Below the pieces are notes generated by a model. The model saw only the letters and a list, made by a program, of their open reading frames with translations, was not told where the DNA came from and ran no database searches. A program made the translations under genes and the position numbers. 64,000 nt of DNA from Zobellia uliginosa. GTDB lineage: Bacteria; Bacteroidota; Bacteroidia; Flavobacteriales; Flavobacteriaceae. Of the stretch, positions 44,051-53,225 are shown piece after piece. Every line of letters starts with the position of its first letter. Within the stretch, counting starts at the first letter, position 1. The stretch is taken from contig NZ_FTOB01000001.1 of assembly GCF_900156625.1 (NCBI RefSeq), forward strand, positions 806,001 through 870,000, written 5' to 3'.

Positions 44051-45625
44051 CTAGTATCCTGGATTTTGAACTAGGTTGGGATTGGATAGAAGAGCGGTTT
44101 CGGGTATCGGAAACAAGTTCGTCGTTTCATCTCCACTAACTTCTTTCAGACTCCATGGAGCGGTGAATTGACCAAAACGAATCAAATCGTTTCTTCTCCA
44201 GTATTCTATAAATAATTCTCTTCCTCTTTCTGCAAGCAGCTCTTGTTCGCCAACGGATGTCAAATCAGGAGTATCGGTTCTTTTTTGTCTCAGTTCGTTT
44301 ACTATTGCAGTAACATCATCTCCCATACGCATCATAGCTTCTGCTCTCATTAAATGGGCATCTGCATAGCGGAACATTATTTGATGTCTTCTAAAAGAAT
44401 TAATTTGATCTTCCTCATCGGTAGGGTCGTATGGGTGATATTTAATGACCCTTACACCTTCTACCTCGGTATTACCTACTAGGGCAGGAATTTCTTTGGT
44501 AAAGACCAAGGGATTGCCTTGACGATTGGTAAGAGGCTTGCCGTTTTGATCGTATTGCTGACCGATCAAGAAGCCATACCCAATTCCCAAGTTTTGATTG
44601 TTGGCGTTATTGGCGTCAGGTACAAAACCTCGCCGTTCTTCTTGTCCGTCACCTACATAGTTCGTATTTGGAGCTCCTTCAAAACTATTGTAAAAATCGG
44701 AAAGGGTGGTAAACCCGTTCCAACCACCACCATCATTGTCAGGTGAATTCTGATTGTAGTGAAGCGTATTCCAAATTCTTCCTCCAACCTCACTATTCAA
44801 ATGCCAAATGGTTTCGGTATCATCAGTAGGCTCAAAAATTTGGAAATAACCTTCTTGTATGGCAAAGCCTTTTGCTTCAATAGCGTCAACAGCATCTATT
44901 ACCTTTTGCATGTCAGCTGTATCAAATGTACCTGTGCCTTTGTATACTGAAGCATTTAGATAAAGTTTGGCCAATAAAAAGTTAGCCGCCTCTTGTGTTG
45001 CTTTTCCTGTATTGTCAACACCTGGTGTTACAGATGGTAAATTAGGTAAGGCATCAAGTATATCAGCTATTATAAAATCAAAAGCTTCTGATCTGGTCAT
45101 TACCATAGGGTTAACATCTGGACCTTCGTCTACACCTCTAAAAGGAACCGAGCCAAAAAGATCTACAACGAAAAACATGTTAAACGCACGAAGAAATTTT
45201 GCTTCCGAAACAACAGCTGCAGACGGATTACTTTCAATAATTTCTGTAGCCCTAAAAATATTTTCATTCAAATTGTTCCAAGAGTTTTTTACGTAAAGGT
45301 GAGATGGAGTCCATGTATGGGTGTGTAATTGTCTCCAAATACCGTTATCGCCCCAGTCAGTTCCTCTAGTGGGGACCAATAGTTCATCTGTGGCCACCTC
45401 GGAAAGTGCGTACATGTTTTCTTGGCCCTGAAAATCTCCTCCAACTTTGATGTAAAGGTCGCTAAGGGAAGATTCTGGGTCACTTAAGCCCGTAAAACCT
45501 GTAGATCCGGAATCTTCGCTTATTAAAGAATCGGTCTCTTCTATTTCAAGATCGGTACAGGAGACTGTTAAAGCCATCGTCAAGACCGAAAATAATATCG
45601 GAGTTATTTGTATATTTATTTTCAT
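44051..45625 (-). CDS. susD: SusD/RagB-family glycan-binding lipoprotein
   Basis: A 524-residue outer-membrane surface lipoprotein (lipobox LTVSC, Cys23) with the SusD tetratricopeptide-like helices. Family landmarks are EVATDELLVPTRG, NSWNNLNENIFRATEII, AKFLRAFNMFFVVDLFGSVP and a C-terminal RRNDLIRFGQF. It binds the oligosaccharide and works as the lid of the SusC transporter. Ligand residues cannot be read with certainty; the divergent neighbours suggest an alpha-glucan. It follows susC after 10 bp, and the transcript ends at the terminator at 43997-44030. There are no SusE or SusF-like genes behind it. Confidence 0.93.
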   Translation of the reverse strand: MKINIQITPILFSVLTMALTVSCTDLEIEETDSLISEDSGSTGFTGLSDPESSLSDLYIKVGGDFQGQENMYALSEVATDELLVPTRGTDWGDNGIWRQLHTHTWTPSHLYVKNSWNNLNENIFRATEIIESNPSAAVVSEAKFLRAFNMFFVVDLFGSVPFRGVDEGPDVNPMVMTRSEAFDFIIADILDALPNLPSVTPGVDNTGKATQEAANFLLAKLYLNASVYKGTGTFDTADMQKVIDAVDAIEAKGFAIQEGYFQIFEPTDDTETIWHLNSEVGGRIWNTLHYNQNSPDNDGGGWNGFTTLSDFYNSFEGAPNTNYVGDGQEERRGFVPDANNANNQNLGIGYGFLIGQQYDQNGKPLTNRQGNPLVFTKEIPALVGNTEVEGVRVIKYHPYDPTDEEDQINSFRRHQIMFRYADAHLMRAEAMMRMGDDVTAIVNELRQKRTDTPDLTSVGEQELLAERGRELFIEYWRRNDLIRFGQFTAPWSLKEVSGDETTNLFPIPETALLSNPNLVQNPGY

Positions 45626-45635
45626 ATCTATTTTT

Positions 45636-48600
45636 TTAAAAAGTTACGTTGATTCCAACCGTTAAAGTTCTAGGTCGTGGAAAAGAACTATAGTCAATAC
45701 CGGCTATTGGTAGACCGTTTAAAAGGTCTGCACCTGCAGGGCTTACACTAACTTCTGGATCAAGACCGCTATAATCGGTAATCACGAACAAATTCTGGGC
45801 ATTTAAACTTAATCGCATAGTGTCAAAGCAACCTTCTCCCGAAAGAGGAACGTTGTAGCCAATGGATGCGTTTTGAAGTCTAACAAAATCGCCTTTCTCT
45901 AAAAATCTTGTCGAAACAGATGCTTCTGCAAAACGACCCTCTTCACCTGCTAATCCAACGACATCTTGGGTTACGTTGTTTCCGCTGCCAATAGCACCAC
46001 CTGTAAAGAAAGCATTGGCCGTATTGTTGTAAATGTAGTTGCCAAATTGACCGTTGAAGTATAAAGAGGCGTCCCAGTTTTTATAATTTAAACTTGTTGA
46101 AAAACCACCTGTAAAATCAGGTAGGGCACTTTTACCTACAAATTTTTGATTGTCGTTACCACCTTCGTGAACAGGGTTTCCGTTTTCATCAAAACCTATA
46201 AACTCGCGCAAGTAGAATGAAAATAAAGGCTGTCCTGATGCTAAACGTTGAGAAAAGGCATTTGAAAGGCCTGCACCACGTATTGTTCCTGCGGCAATTT
46301 CACCATCAAAATCCTGTATTTCGTTTTTGTTATAGGCAAGGTTGAAGCCAGCAGACCAGTTGAAATCTTCACTTTGTACAAAATCATAGTTTAATGCAAA
46401 CTCTACCCCTTGATTAAGAACCAAGGCATCTAGATTCTGAAAAAACGTTGGCTGTGGTGATGGTTGCGCCGCTTCAATATTTAGGAGAAGGTCTTTAGTT
46501 TCTTTACGGTAAAAGTCAATACTTCCGTTTAATCTATCGTTGGCAAAACCAAAATCAAGTCCAACACCGTATTGTGTAGTTTCTTCCCATTTCAAATCGG
46601 GATTCGCGAATTCTACAGTGGCAATTCCAGGTATGTTGATTTCACCGGCATCGTTAATGTTACTGTCTCCGTCAGTGGTTTTAGTAGAATACCTTTCCCT
46701 TCTTACAAAACGTCCATAACCAAGACCGTCTTGGTTACCGGTAATACCATAATTCAGCCTAAGTTTTAAAGTGGAGACCGCATCGCCAATGAAATCTTCC
46801 TCGTTGATTTTCCAGGCAAAGGCTCCGGAAGGGAATATACCATACTGATTATTGTCACCAAATTTAGAAGAACCATCGGCTCTTACGGTAGCCGTAAATA
46901 AATATTTGTTAGCTATGGTGTAGTTAACTCTTGCAAAATAGGATTGCAATTCATCTGTATTGTCAAAGGTGTCGGTAAAAATTGAACTGACAGGAATTGA
47001 AGCTTCACCAAGAAAATCTACCTGTGGATTTGGGAATAGCCTGTTGATAAAAACTCCGTCAGCTATATTTCCAGCATATCCATATTGCTGATAAGAACCT
47101 GAAATTTTCGACTCTAGAATGTCTGAAGCATTCGATAAGTCTCGGGCCATGGAATTCAAATCGGTTGTCGAGTAGCCCCAGCCCTCAACATTCCTTCCTC
47201 TTACATTAAAATCTTGGTACGAGAAACCACCCAGTACATCTAGAGTTGAATTTGCAAACTCTTTTTTGTAGTTCAGTGTAAATTCAAAGAGTCTATTCTC
47301 ATTAATTAAGTCGTTTAATGCTCCACGGCCATTGCCGGCAGCACCTCTGGATACGTTGAAGGAGTTAGCACTTAACGAAGCTTCTCTTGTCGCGTCCGCC
47401 TTGTCATAACCGAAGGTTGCCTTGGCGGTCAGGTTGTCAAGAATGTCATAAGAGGCGGAGAAGTTGACCAAGTAACGGTTTGTGTTGTTTAAACTTTGCC
47501 AGTTTTCAAGTAAGTTCAAGGGGTTGATTCTATCCCCAGGGTTAAAGCTTGAGCTCGCTGGCCAAGTCGGGTTCGCCGAATATGCAGAACCTAAAAGGTC
47601 ACCGGTAGAGCCGGCGCTACCACTTAATGGTGGGGCTTCATCGTTAACCCTTGAAATGGTACCTTGTAAATCTAATCTCAGTTTATCGTCTAGAAGTCTT
47701 TGAGAGATATTCAATCTACCCGTAATACGCTCTTGCGATGATTTTTTGATAACACCGAATTGCTTTCCGTAATTGAAGGTGGCCCTTACGTTACCTGAAC
47801 CATAATTTTGTGAATAGGCCAAGTTGTTATTGGTAGAGGCTGCGCTTCTGGTTACTAAATCCTGCCAATCGGTATCATTACCGTAATCGGTAGCCGATCC
47901 GCCAAAAGCGTCTACGGCAGAAAGAAACTGTCTTCTGTTAAGCAGGTCATATTCTTCCGCAGGTTCTGAAAAACTTAGGTCTGAAGAAAATTCCCAAGTT
48001 CCACCTTCGGCTCCTCCTTTTCCACTCTTGGTCGTGATGATTACAACACCGTTGGCACCCCTTGAACCATAAATGGCGGTAGCGGAAGCATCTTTCAATA
48101 CACTCATGCTTTCAATATCGTTGGGGTTAAGGAAACTTAAAGGGTTTCTGGCCGAACTGGAACCTACACCAATATTGGTTCCTTCAGAAGAGGTGTCTCC
48201 AGAGGGCAAGGGAACGCCGTCAACAACGAATAATGGATTGTTGTTCGATCGTACCGAAGAAGTACCTCGAATACGAATCGAGACACCTGAACCGGGTTCC
48301 CCACTTCCTTGTGAGATTTGCACACCGGCAGTTTTACCTTGTATCAATTGTTCCGGGGAAGAAATCACCCCCTTGTTAAAGTCTTCAGAGGTTACGGAGG
48401 CAACCGATCCCGTTGCATCCTTTACGGTTGTAGAACCGTATCCTATTATTACGACTTCGTCCAAAGCTTGGGCGTCTTCCTGTAAAGTTACGTTGATCGT
48501 AGATTGGCCGTTTACAGGTATTTCCTGAGAAGCATAACCAATATAGCTGAAAACCAAAGTAGCGTCTTCGGGCACTCCGCTCAATGTGTAATTTCCATCA

Positions 48601-48764
48601 AAGTCTGTTTGTGCCCCAGTGGTGGTGCCTTTTACCACAATACTTGCTCCCGGTAAAGGGCCACTGGCATCGGAAACGGTTCCCGATACCTCTTGGGCCT
48701 GTGCTATGCCAAAGCTTAAAAAAGCCGCAAGCATAACCAGGTTTTTTAGTAGTGTAATCTTCAT
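45636..48764 (-). CDS. susC: SusC/RagA-family TonB-dependent outer-membrane transporter
   Basis: A 1042-residue TonB-dependent receptor of the SusC type. A type I signal peptide is cut near AQAQ, followed by a carboxypeptidase-regulatory-like domain (about 25-105, with GPLPGASIVVKGT), the SusC signature DEVVIIGYGS near 105-115, a plug with SVRSNNNPLFVVDGVPLP and ASATAIYGSRGANGVVII, then the 22-strand barrel ending in Phe. It imports oligosaccharide together with the SusD protein 10 bp downstream. It diverges from lacI across 346 bp that contain a LacI-type operator, so repression by that protein is likely. Confidence 0.95.
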   Translation of the reverse strand: MKITLLKNLVMLAAFLSFGIAQAQEVSGTVSDASGPLPGASIVVKGTTTGAQTDFDGNYTLSGVPEDATLVFSYIGYASQEIPVNGQSTINVTLQEDAQALDEVVIIGYGSTTVKDATGSVASVTSEDFNKGVISSPEQLIQGKTAGVQISQGSGEPGSGVSIRIRGTSSVRSNNNPLFVVDGVPLPSGDTSSEGTNIGVGSSSARNPLSFLNPNDIESMSVLKDASATAIYGSRGANGVVIITTKSGKGGAEGGTWEFSSDLSFSEPAEEYDLLNRRQFLSAVDAFGGSATDYGNDTDWQDLVTRSAASTNNNLAYSQNYGSGNVRATFNYGKQFGVIKKSSQERITGRLNISQRLLDDKLRLDLQGTISRVNDEAPPLSGSAGSTGDLLGSAYSANPTWPASSSFNPGDRINPLNLLENWQSLNNTNRYLVNFSASYDILDNLTAKATFGYDKADATREASLSANSFNVSRGAAGNGRGALNDLINENRLFEFTLNYKKEFANSTLDVLGGFSYQDFNVRGRNVEGWGYSTTDLNSMARDLSNASDILESKISGSYQQYGYAGNIADGVFINRLFPNPQVDFLGEASIPVSSIFTDTFDNTDELQSYFARVNYTIANKYLFTATVRADGSSKFGDNNQYGIFPSGAFAWKINEEDFIGDAVSTLKLRLNYGITGNQDGLGYGRFVRRERYSTKTTDGDSNINDAGEINIPGIATVEFANPDLKWEETTQYGVGLDFGFANDRLNGSIDFYRKETKDLLLNIEAAQPSPQPTFFQNLDALVLNQGVEFALNYDFVQSEDFNWSAGFNLAYNKNEIQDFDGEIAAGTIRGAGLSNAFSQRLASGQPLFSFYLREFIGFDENGNPVHEGGNDNQKFVGKSALPDFTGGFSTSLNYKNWDASLYFNGQFGNYIYNNTANAFFTGGAIGSGNNVTQDVVGLAGEEGRFAEASVSTRFLEKGDFVRLQNASIGYNVPLSGEGCFDTMRLSLNAQNLFVITDYSGLDPEVSVSPAGADLLNGLPIAGIDYSSFPRPRTLTVGINVTF

Positions 48765-48859
48765 AAATGAATTGTTTTAAGTTGAGTTAATTAGAGTCTT
48801 AAAAGTTAAATATATGCAAAAACGAGGTTAATTTTCGTACAGAACGGTTCGTCCAGACT

Positions 48860-48875
48860 ACGAAAACGGTTTCGT
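48860..48875. promoter_or_regulatory. LacI-family operator (ACGAAA-ACGG-TTTCGT)
   Basis: Perfect 6-bp arms around a CG-centred core, the usual form of LacI/GalR-family sites. It is 96 bp upstream of susC and 236 bp upstream of lacI, and lies next to the only LacI-family gene in the window. Confidence 0.65.
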
Positions 48876-48891
48876 GTTGATAACTTTTTTA

Positions 48892-48924
48892 TTATTCGAT
48901 ACTAATAATAATTATATCGAATAA
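48892..48924. repeat. 10-bp inverted repeat, 13-nt spacer
   Basis: TTATTCGATA and TATCGAATAA are exact reverse complements. Being AT-rich it may be a regulator site or a chance structure; it lies 17 bp beyond the LacI-type operator. Confidence 0.4.
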
Positions 48925-49110
48925 ATATCAAATTAATAATAAGTGAAGGTTGAAATCGGGGAGTCGGTATGTCAACCAAAGATACGTTTTTCTTTTGAAT
49001 AGAAAAATGGCCCAAATTCGAGAGTAAAAGATTAAGATTGTTAAAAATTATGGAACATTCTTATTTGCCCATATTATAGTTTAATTTCACTACATAAAAG
49101 TTATTAAGAT

Positions 49111-50145
49111 TTGAAGCGAAAAATCACTCTAAAACAAATAGCAAGAGAATTAGAGGTGTCGATCTCCACGGTTTCAAAAGCGTTAAAGGACAGTGACGAG
49201 ATAAGTAAAGATACCAAACAGAAGATACAGGCCTTTGCCAAACTGTACAATTATAGACCAAACAACATAGCCTTAAGTCTAAAAAATAGAAGGACGAAGA
49301 ATATAGGGGTCGTAATTCCCGATATTGTCCATCACTTTTTTACCACTGTATTCCGCGGCATAGAAAAATATGCGAACGAGAGGGGTTACAACGTCATCGT
49401 CTGCGTGTCGGATGAGTCTTATGATAAGGAGGTGGTAAATATGGAGCTGCTCGCCAATGGGAGTATCGATGGTTTTATAATGTCGGTCTCTGCCGAAACA
49501 CAGCAGAAAAACGACTTCCATCATTTAAGGGAGGTCATGGATCAAGGCTTTCCCTTGGTGCTGTTCGATCGGGTCATAGATGAGATAGAATGCGATAAGG
49601 TGGTGATGAACGATGAGGAAATAGCATATGAAGCTACCTGTAAATTTTTGGAAGAAGGAAAAAAGAAAGTAGCTTTGGTGACTACCGAGAGTTATTTTAA
49701 TGTAAGCGAAAAAAGAGCGGAAGGCTATAGGCGGGCCCTGGTCGAACAAGGTGCCGATTACGATCCCAAACTTACTCTTGTAGTCCCTTTTAGGGGCGGG
49801 GAAGAATCGTGTATCGATGCCTTTTTTGAAGAGGAAGAGTTCGACGCGGTACTGTGCGTAAACGAGGTCTTTGCGGTTCAGGTTATGGGCATAGCACAAG
49901 AAAAAGGATATAGGGTGCCGGAAGATATTTCGGTTATTGGTTTTACCAATGGCCTTTTATCGCGATATTCCTCCCCAACATTGACCACCATAGCCCAGCA
50001 CGGTGAGCGAATGGGGGAAGTTGCGGCAGAAATGCTGATCGAAAAACTTGAAAATGAAATAGGGTTTGAGGAAGAGGAAACCTATAGGACCGAGATTATA
50101 GAGGCTACCCTAATAGAGCGAAATTCTACGGGCAAAAAAAAATGA
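49111..50145 (+). CDS. LacI-family transcriptional regulator
   Basis: A 344-residue repressor-type regulator. The N-terminal helix-turn-helix (LKQIARELEVSISTVSKAL) and hinge (YNYRPNNIALSLK) are followed by a periplasmic-binding-protein-like effector domain (about 60-335). The start is TTG at 49111: an in-frame TAA lies two codons upstream and no later ATG would keep the DNA-binding domain. It probably controls the divergent susCD and the downstream pgmB-GH65-GH13 genes, responding to a maltose-like sugar. pgmB starts 75 bp after its stop with no obvious terminator between them. Confidence 0.93.
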   Translation: MKRKITLKQIARELEVSISTVSKALKDSDEISKDTKQKIQAFAKLYNYRPNNIALSLKNRRTKNIGVVIPDIVHHFFTTVFRGIEKYANERGYNVIVCVSDESYDKEVVNMELLANGSIDGFIMSVSAETQQKNDFHHLREVMDQGFPLVLFDRVIDEIECDKVVMNDEEIAYEATCKFLEEGKKKVALVTTESYFNVSEKRAEGYRRALVEQGADYDPKLTLVVPFRGGEESCIDAFFEEEEFDAVLCVNEVFAVQVMGIAQEKGYRVPEDISVIGFTNGLLSRYSSPTLTTIAQHGERMGEVAAEMLIEKLENEIGFEEEETYRTEIIEATLIERNSTGKKK

Positions 50146-50220
50146 AATGACCAGACACCTAGAATGGTGGCTGGGTCGGGTTGATGTCGATTGATTTATA
50201 ATTAAAAACTTTAAAATTAT

Positions 50221-50883
50221 ATGAGAGCATCAGCGTTTGTATTCGATCTTGACGGTGTTATTGTCGACACCGCAAAATATCATTATTTGGCTTGGAAAAA
50301 ACTGGCCAATGAACTTGGGTTTGAATTTACAAAAGAACAGAACGAACTCTTTAAAGGGGTGAGTCGTAAACGATGTCTTGAGATTCTTCTTGATATAGGG
50401 GGGATTACCGCTGCCCAAGAACAATTTGATCGATGGATGGTCGAAAAAAATGAGGACTATCTTGAGTATATAGAAAAAATGGACGCTTCGGAAATTTTGC
50501 CCGATGTGCCCAAGGTCGTAGGTTTTCTGAAGGATAGAAATATTCCCATTGCCCTAGGTTCGGCAAGTAAAAATGCGCGCCCTATTTTGGAAAAGGTCAA
50601 ACTTTTACCTTCTTTTGATGCCATTGTCGACGGTAATGACGTAAGCAAGGCAAAACCGGACCCCGAAGTGTTTTTGATCGCGGCCCAAAAATTAAACGTG
50701 GCCCCCGAAAACTGTGTCGTATTTGAAGATGCGGTTGCGGGCATACAGGCGGCCAACAATGCCGATATGATAAGCATTGGTATCGGCGATGCCCAGATTC
50801 TTTCTGAGGCGGATTATAATTTCAACGACTTTACCGAAATAAGCCTTGCTTTTCTCGAAAGCTTGATGTCGGTTCAAGCGTAA
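50221..50883 (+). CDS. pgmB: Beta-phosphoglucomutase
   Basis: A 220-residue HAD-superfamily mutase converting beta-D-glucose-1-phosphate to glucose-6-phosphate. The nucleophile Asp9 and acid/base Asp11 lie in FDLDGVIVDT; the cap region contains KGVSRKRCLEILL, and the later motifs GSASKNA, KAKPDPEVF and VFEDAVAGIQA complete the HAD site. It directly uses the product of the inverting GH65 phosphorylase encoded 35 bp downstream, which is the classic pairing. Cytoplasmic. Confidence 0.94.
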   Translation: MRASAFVFDLDGVIVDTAKYHYLAWKKLANELGFEFTKEQNELFKGVSRKRCLEILLDIGGITAAQEQFDRWMVEKNEDYLEYIEKMDASEILPDVPKVVGFLKDRNIPIALGSASKNARPILEKVKLLPSFDAIVDGNDVSKAKPDPEVFLIAAQKLNVAPENCVVFEDAVAGIQAANNADMISIGIGDAQILSEADYNFNDFTEISLAFLESLMSVQA

Positions 50884-50918
50884 GTTCATCATTTTTTTAC
50901 CCTTAAAACTTTAATCAT

Positions 50919-53222
50919 ATGCAAGAGTATATAAAAGCCGACCCTTGGTCGATAATCGAAGAGGGGTTTGATAAGGAATTGGTCAAGTCTTCCGAAAGTA
51001 TTTTTAGCATCGGCAACGGGGCTATGGGGCAACGGGCCAACTTTGAAGAACAGTATTCGGGCGAAACTTTTCAAGGTAGTTATATCGCAGGGGTTTACTA
51101 CCCCGACAAGACCCGTGTCGGATGGTGGAAAAATGGCTATCCCGAATATTTTGCAAAGGTTTTAAATGCGCCTAGCTGGATCGGTATTGATGTCTATATC
51201 AATGGGGAGGCCTTAGACCTGAACACGTGTAAAAAAGTAGGTCGATTTAGTCGGGAACTGAATATGAAGGAAGGTTGGTACCGGCGTGTTTTTAACGCTG
51301 TGCTGCCCAATGATGTTCAGGTTTCGGTAAAGGTTACCCGTTTTTTATCACTTGATTTAGATGAGGTAGGGGCAATCAATTATGAAATTACCCCCGAAAA
51401 TACCGATGCGGAAATTAGGTTCGTTCCTTATTTAGATAGCGGTATCACGAACGAAGATTCCAATTGGGACGATAAGTTCTGGAACACCACCTCGGTCAGA
51501 TCCGAAGCTGATCAGGCCTTTATAGAGGCCCATACGATGAAAACCCATTTCGAGACCTGTACGTTCATGGAAAACAGATTGTTCCTTAATGGGCAGGCCT
51601 TAACCGCTAAACCCGGGGAACATACGTCAGACATGCGCGTGACCCATGAATATTATCAAATGGTCAAGCAGGGTGAGACTTTGGCGCTCCGTAAATTTGG
51701 AGGGTATACCGTGTCGAGAAATCACCGGGCCTCCGCTTTGGTCGAAGCCTCAAAGACAGCCTTGGGCAAAGCTTTAGAACTGGGTTTCGATACGCTTCTC
51801 GAAAAGCAAAAACAGGCATGGGCCAAAATCTGGGAAATGAGCGATATCACCATTGAAGGCGATATTAAGGCGCAACAAGGTATCCGTTTCAATATTTTTC
51901 AGTTGAACCAAACCTATCTGGGGAAAGATTCCCGGTTGAATATTGGCCCTAAAGGGTTTACCGGGGAAAAATACGGAGGTAGCACCTATTGGGATACCGA
52001 AGCGTATTGTATCCCTTTCTATATGGCCACCAAAGACCAGAACGTTGCCCGGAGTTTGTTGAAATATCGATACAACCACCTTGAAAAGGCTATCGAGAAC
52101 GCGCAAAAATTAGGTTTTTCCAATGGCGCAGCCCTTTATCCCATGGTTACCATGAACGGGGAGGAGTGCCATAACGAATGGGAAATTACTTTTGAGGAAA
52201 TCCACCGTAACGGGGCCATAGCTTTTGCCATTTACAACTACTATCGGTTTACGGGCGACTATTCGTATATCCCTGAAATGGGACTTGAAGTGCTTATTGG
52301 CATCGCACGTTTCTGGCACCAGCGGGCGAGCTTTTCAACCGCAAAGGACAAATACGTTATCTTGGGGGTTACCGGACCCAACGAATACGAGAACAATGTC
52401 AACAATAACTGGTACACCAACTATTTGGCCAAGTGGTGCATCGATTTCGCCGTAGAGCAATTGCAGAAAGTCGAAGACGGCTATAACGATGACTACCGCA
52501 GAGTCGTAGGAAAGACCAAATTGAACGCTGGCGAGGTCGAGCAATGGAAGAAGGTGGCCGGCAATATGTACCTTCCATATTCCGAGGAAAAAGGTGTGTT
52601 TTTACAACAGGATGGCTTTTTGGACAAGGAGTTGATTACGGTAGACGAGCTTCCTAAAACACAGAGGCCTATCAACCAAAAATGGAGTTGGGACCGCATT
52701 CTTCGCTCCCCTTATATCAAACAGGCCGATGTGCTACAGGGTTTCTATTTCTTTGAAGACCATTTTACGGAAGAAGAACTCGAAAAGCATTTCGATTTCT
52801 ACGAACCTTTTACGGTTCACGAATCTTCATTGTCGCCCTGTGTGCATAGTATACAGGCGGCAAAGCTCAATCGTATGCAACAGGCCTATATGTTTTACTT
52901 AAGAACATCGCGCCTAGACCTTGATGATTACAACAAAGAAGTGGAAGAAGGCCTACACATTACCTCTATGGCCGGTACCTGGATGAGTATCGTAGAAGGT
53001 TTTGGGGGGATGCGGATCGTAGACGATAAACTTTCGTTTGCACCGAAAATACCGGAACAGTGGGAAGCCTATTCCTTCAAGATCAACTTCAGGAACCGAA
53101 TCCTTAAAGTGACGGTAAAAAAGAATAGTACCGAATTCTTATTGAACGGTCAAGATGATATGTCAATTCGCTTAAATGGCGAGCGCATCGTTCTAAAGCC
53201 GAACAAGCTTAAAGTCGTTTAA
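50919..53222 (+). CDS. GH65 glycoside phosphorylase, probably maltose phosphorylase
   Basis: A 767-residue cytoplasmic inverting phosphorylase with an N-terminal beta-sandwich (about 1-290), an (alpha/alpha)6 barrel (about 320-680) and a small C-terminal beta domain. The general acid is the Glu in NEWEITFEEIHRNG, as in maltose phosphorylase, and a phosphate-binding segment VHESSLSPCVHSIQAA is present. It splits an alpha-glucoside (maltose, less likely trehalose or kojibiose) with phosphate into glucose and beta-glucose-1-phosphate. Neighbouring pgmB and GH13 genes favour maltose. GH13 starts 3 bp after its stop. Confidence 0.92.
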   Translation: MQEYIKADPWSIIEEGFDKELVKSSESIFSIGNGAMGQRANFEEQYSGETFQGSYIAGVYYPDKTRVGWWKNGYPEYFAKVLNAPSWIGIDVYINGEALDLNTCKKVGRFSRELNMKEGWYRRVFNAVLPNDVQVSVKVTRFLSLDLDEVGAINYEITPENTDAEIRFVPYLDSGITNEDSNWDDKFWNTTSVRSEADQAFIEAHTMKTHFETCTFMENRLFLNGQALTAKPGEHTSDMRVTHEYYQMVKQGETLALRKFGGYTVSRNHRASALVEASKTALGKALELGFDTLLEKQKQAWAKIWEMSDITIEGDIKAQQGIRFNIFQLNQTYLGKDSRLNIGPKGFTGEKYGGSTYWDTEAYCIPFYMATKDQNVARSLLKYRYNHLEKAIENAQKLGFSNGAALYPMVTMNGEECHNEWEITFEEIHRNGAIAFAIYNYYRFTGDYSYIPEMGLEVLIGIARFWHQRASFSTAKDKYVILGVTGPNEYENNVNNNWYTNYLAKWCIDFAVEQLQKVEDGYNDDYRRVVGKTKLNAGEVEQWKKVAGNMYLPYSEEKGVFLQQDGFLDKELITVDELPKTQRPINQKWSWDRILRSPYIKQADVLQGFYFFEDHFTEEELEKHFDFYEPFTVHESSLSPCVHSIQAAKLNRMQQAYMFYLRTSRLDLDDYNKEVEEGLHITSMAGTWMSIVEGFGGMRIVDDKLSFAPKIPEQWEAYSFKINFRNRILKVTVKKNSTEFLLNGQDDMSIRLNGERIVLKPNKLKVV

Positions 53223-53225
53223 AGC

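Larger units (their letters stand above)
48765..49110. other. Divergent control region between susC and lacI (346 bp)
   Basis: There is no gene here. It holds the LacI-type operator at 48860-48875, a weaker related element GAAC-G-GTTC at 48842-48850, an AT-rich inverted repeat at 48892-48924 and the promoters of both transcripts, which I could not place with confidence. For susC the closest match to TAnnTTTG is TAACTTTT on the minus strand. Confidence 0.6.
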
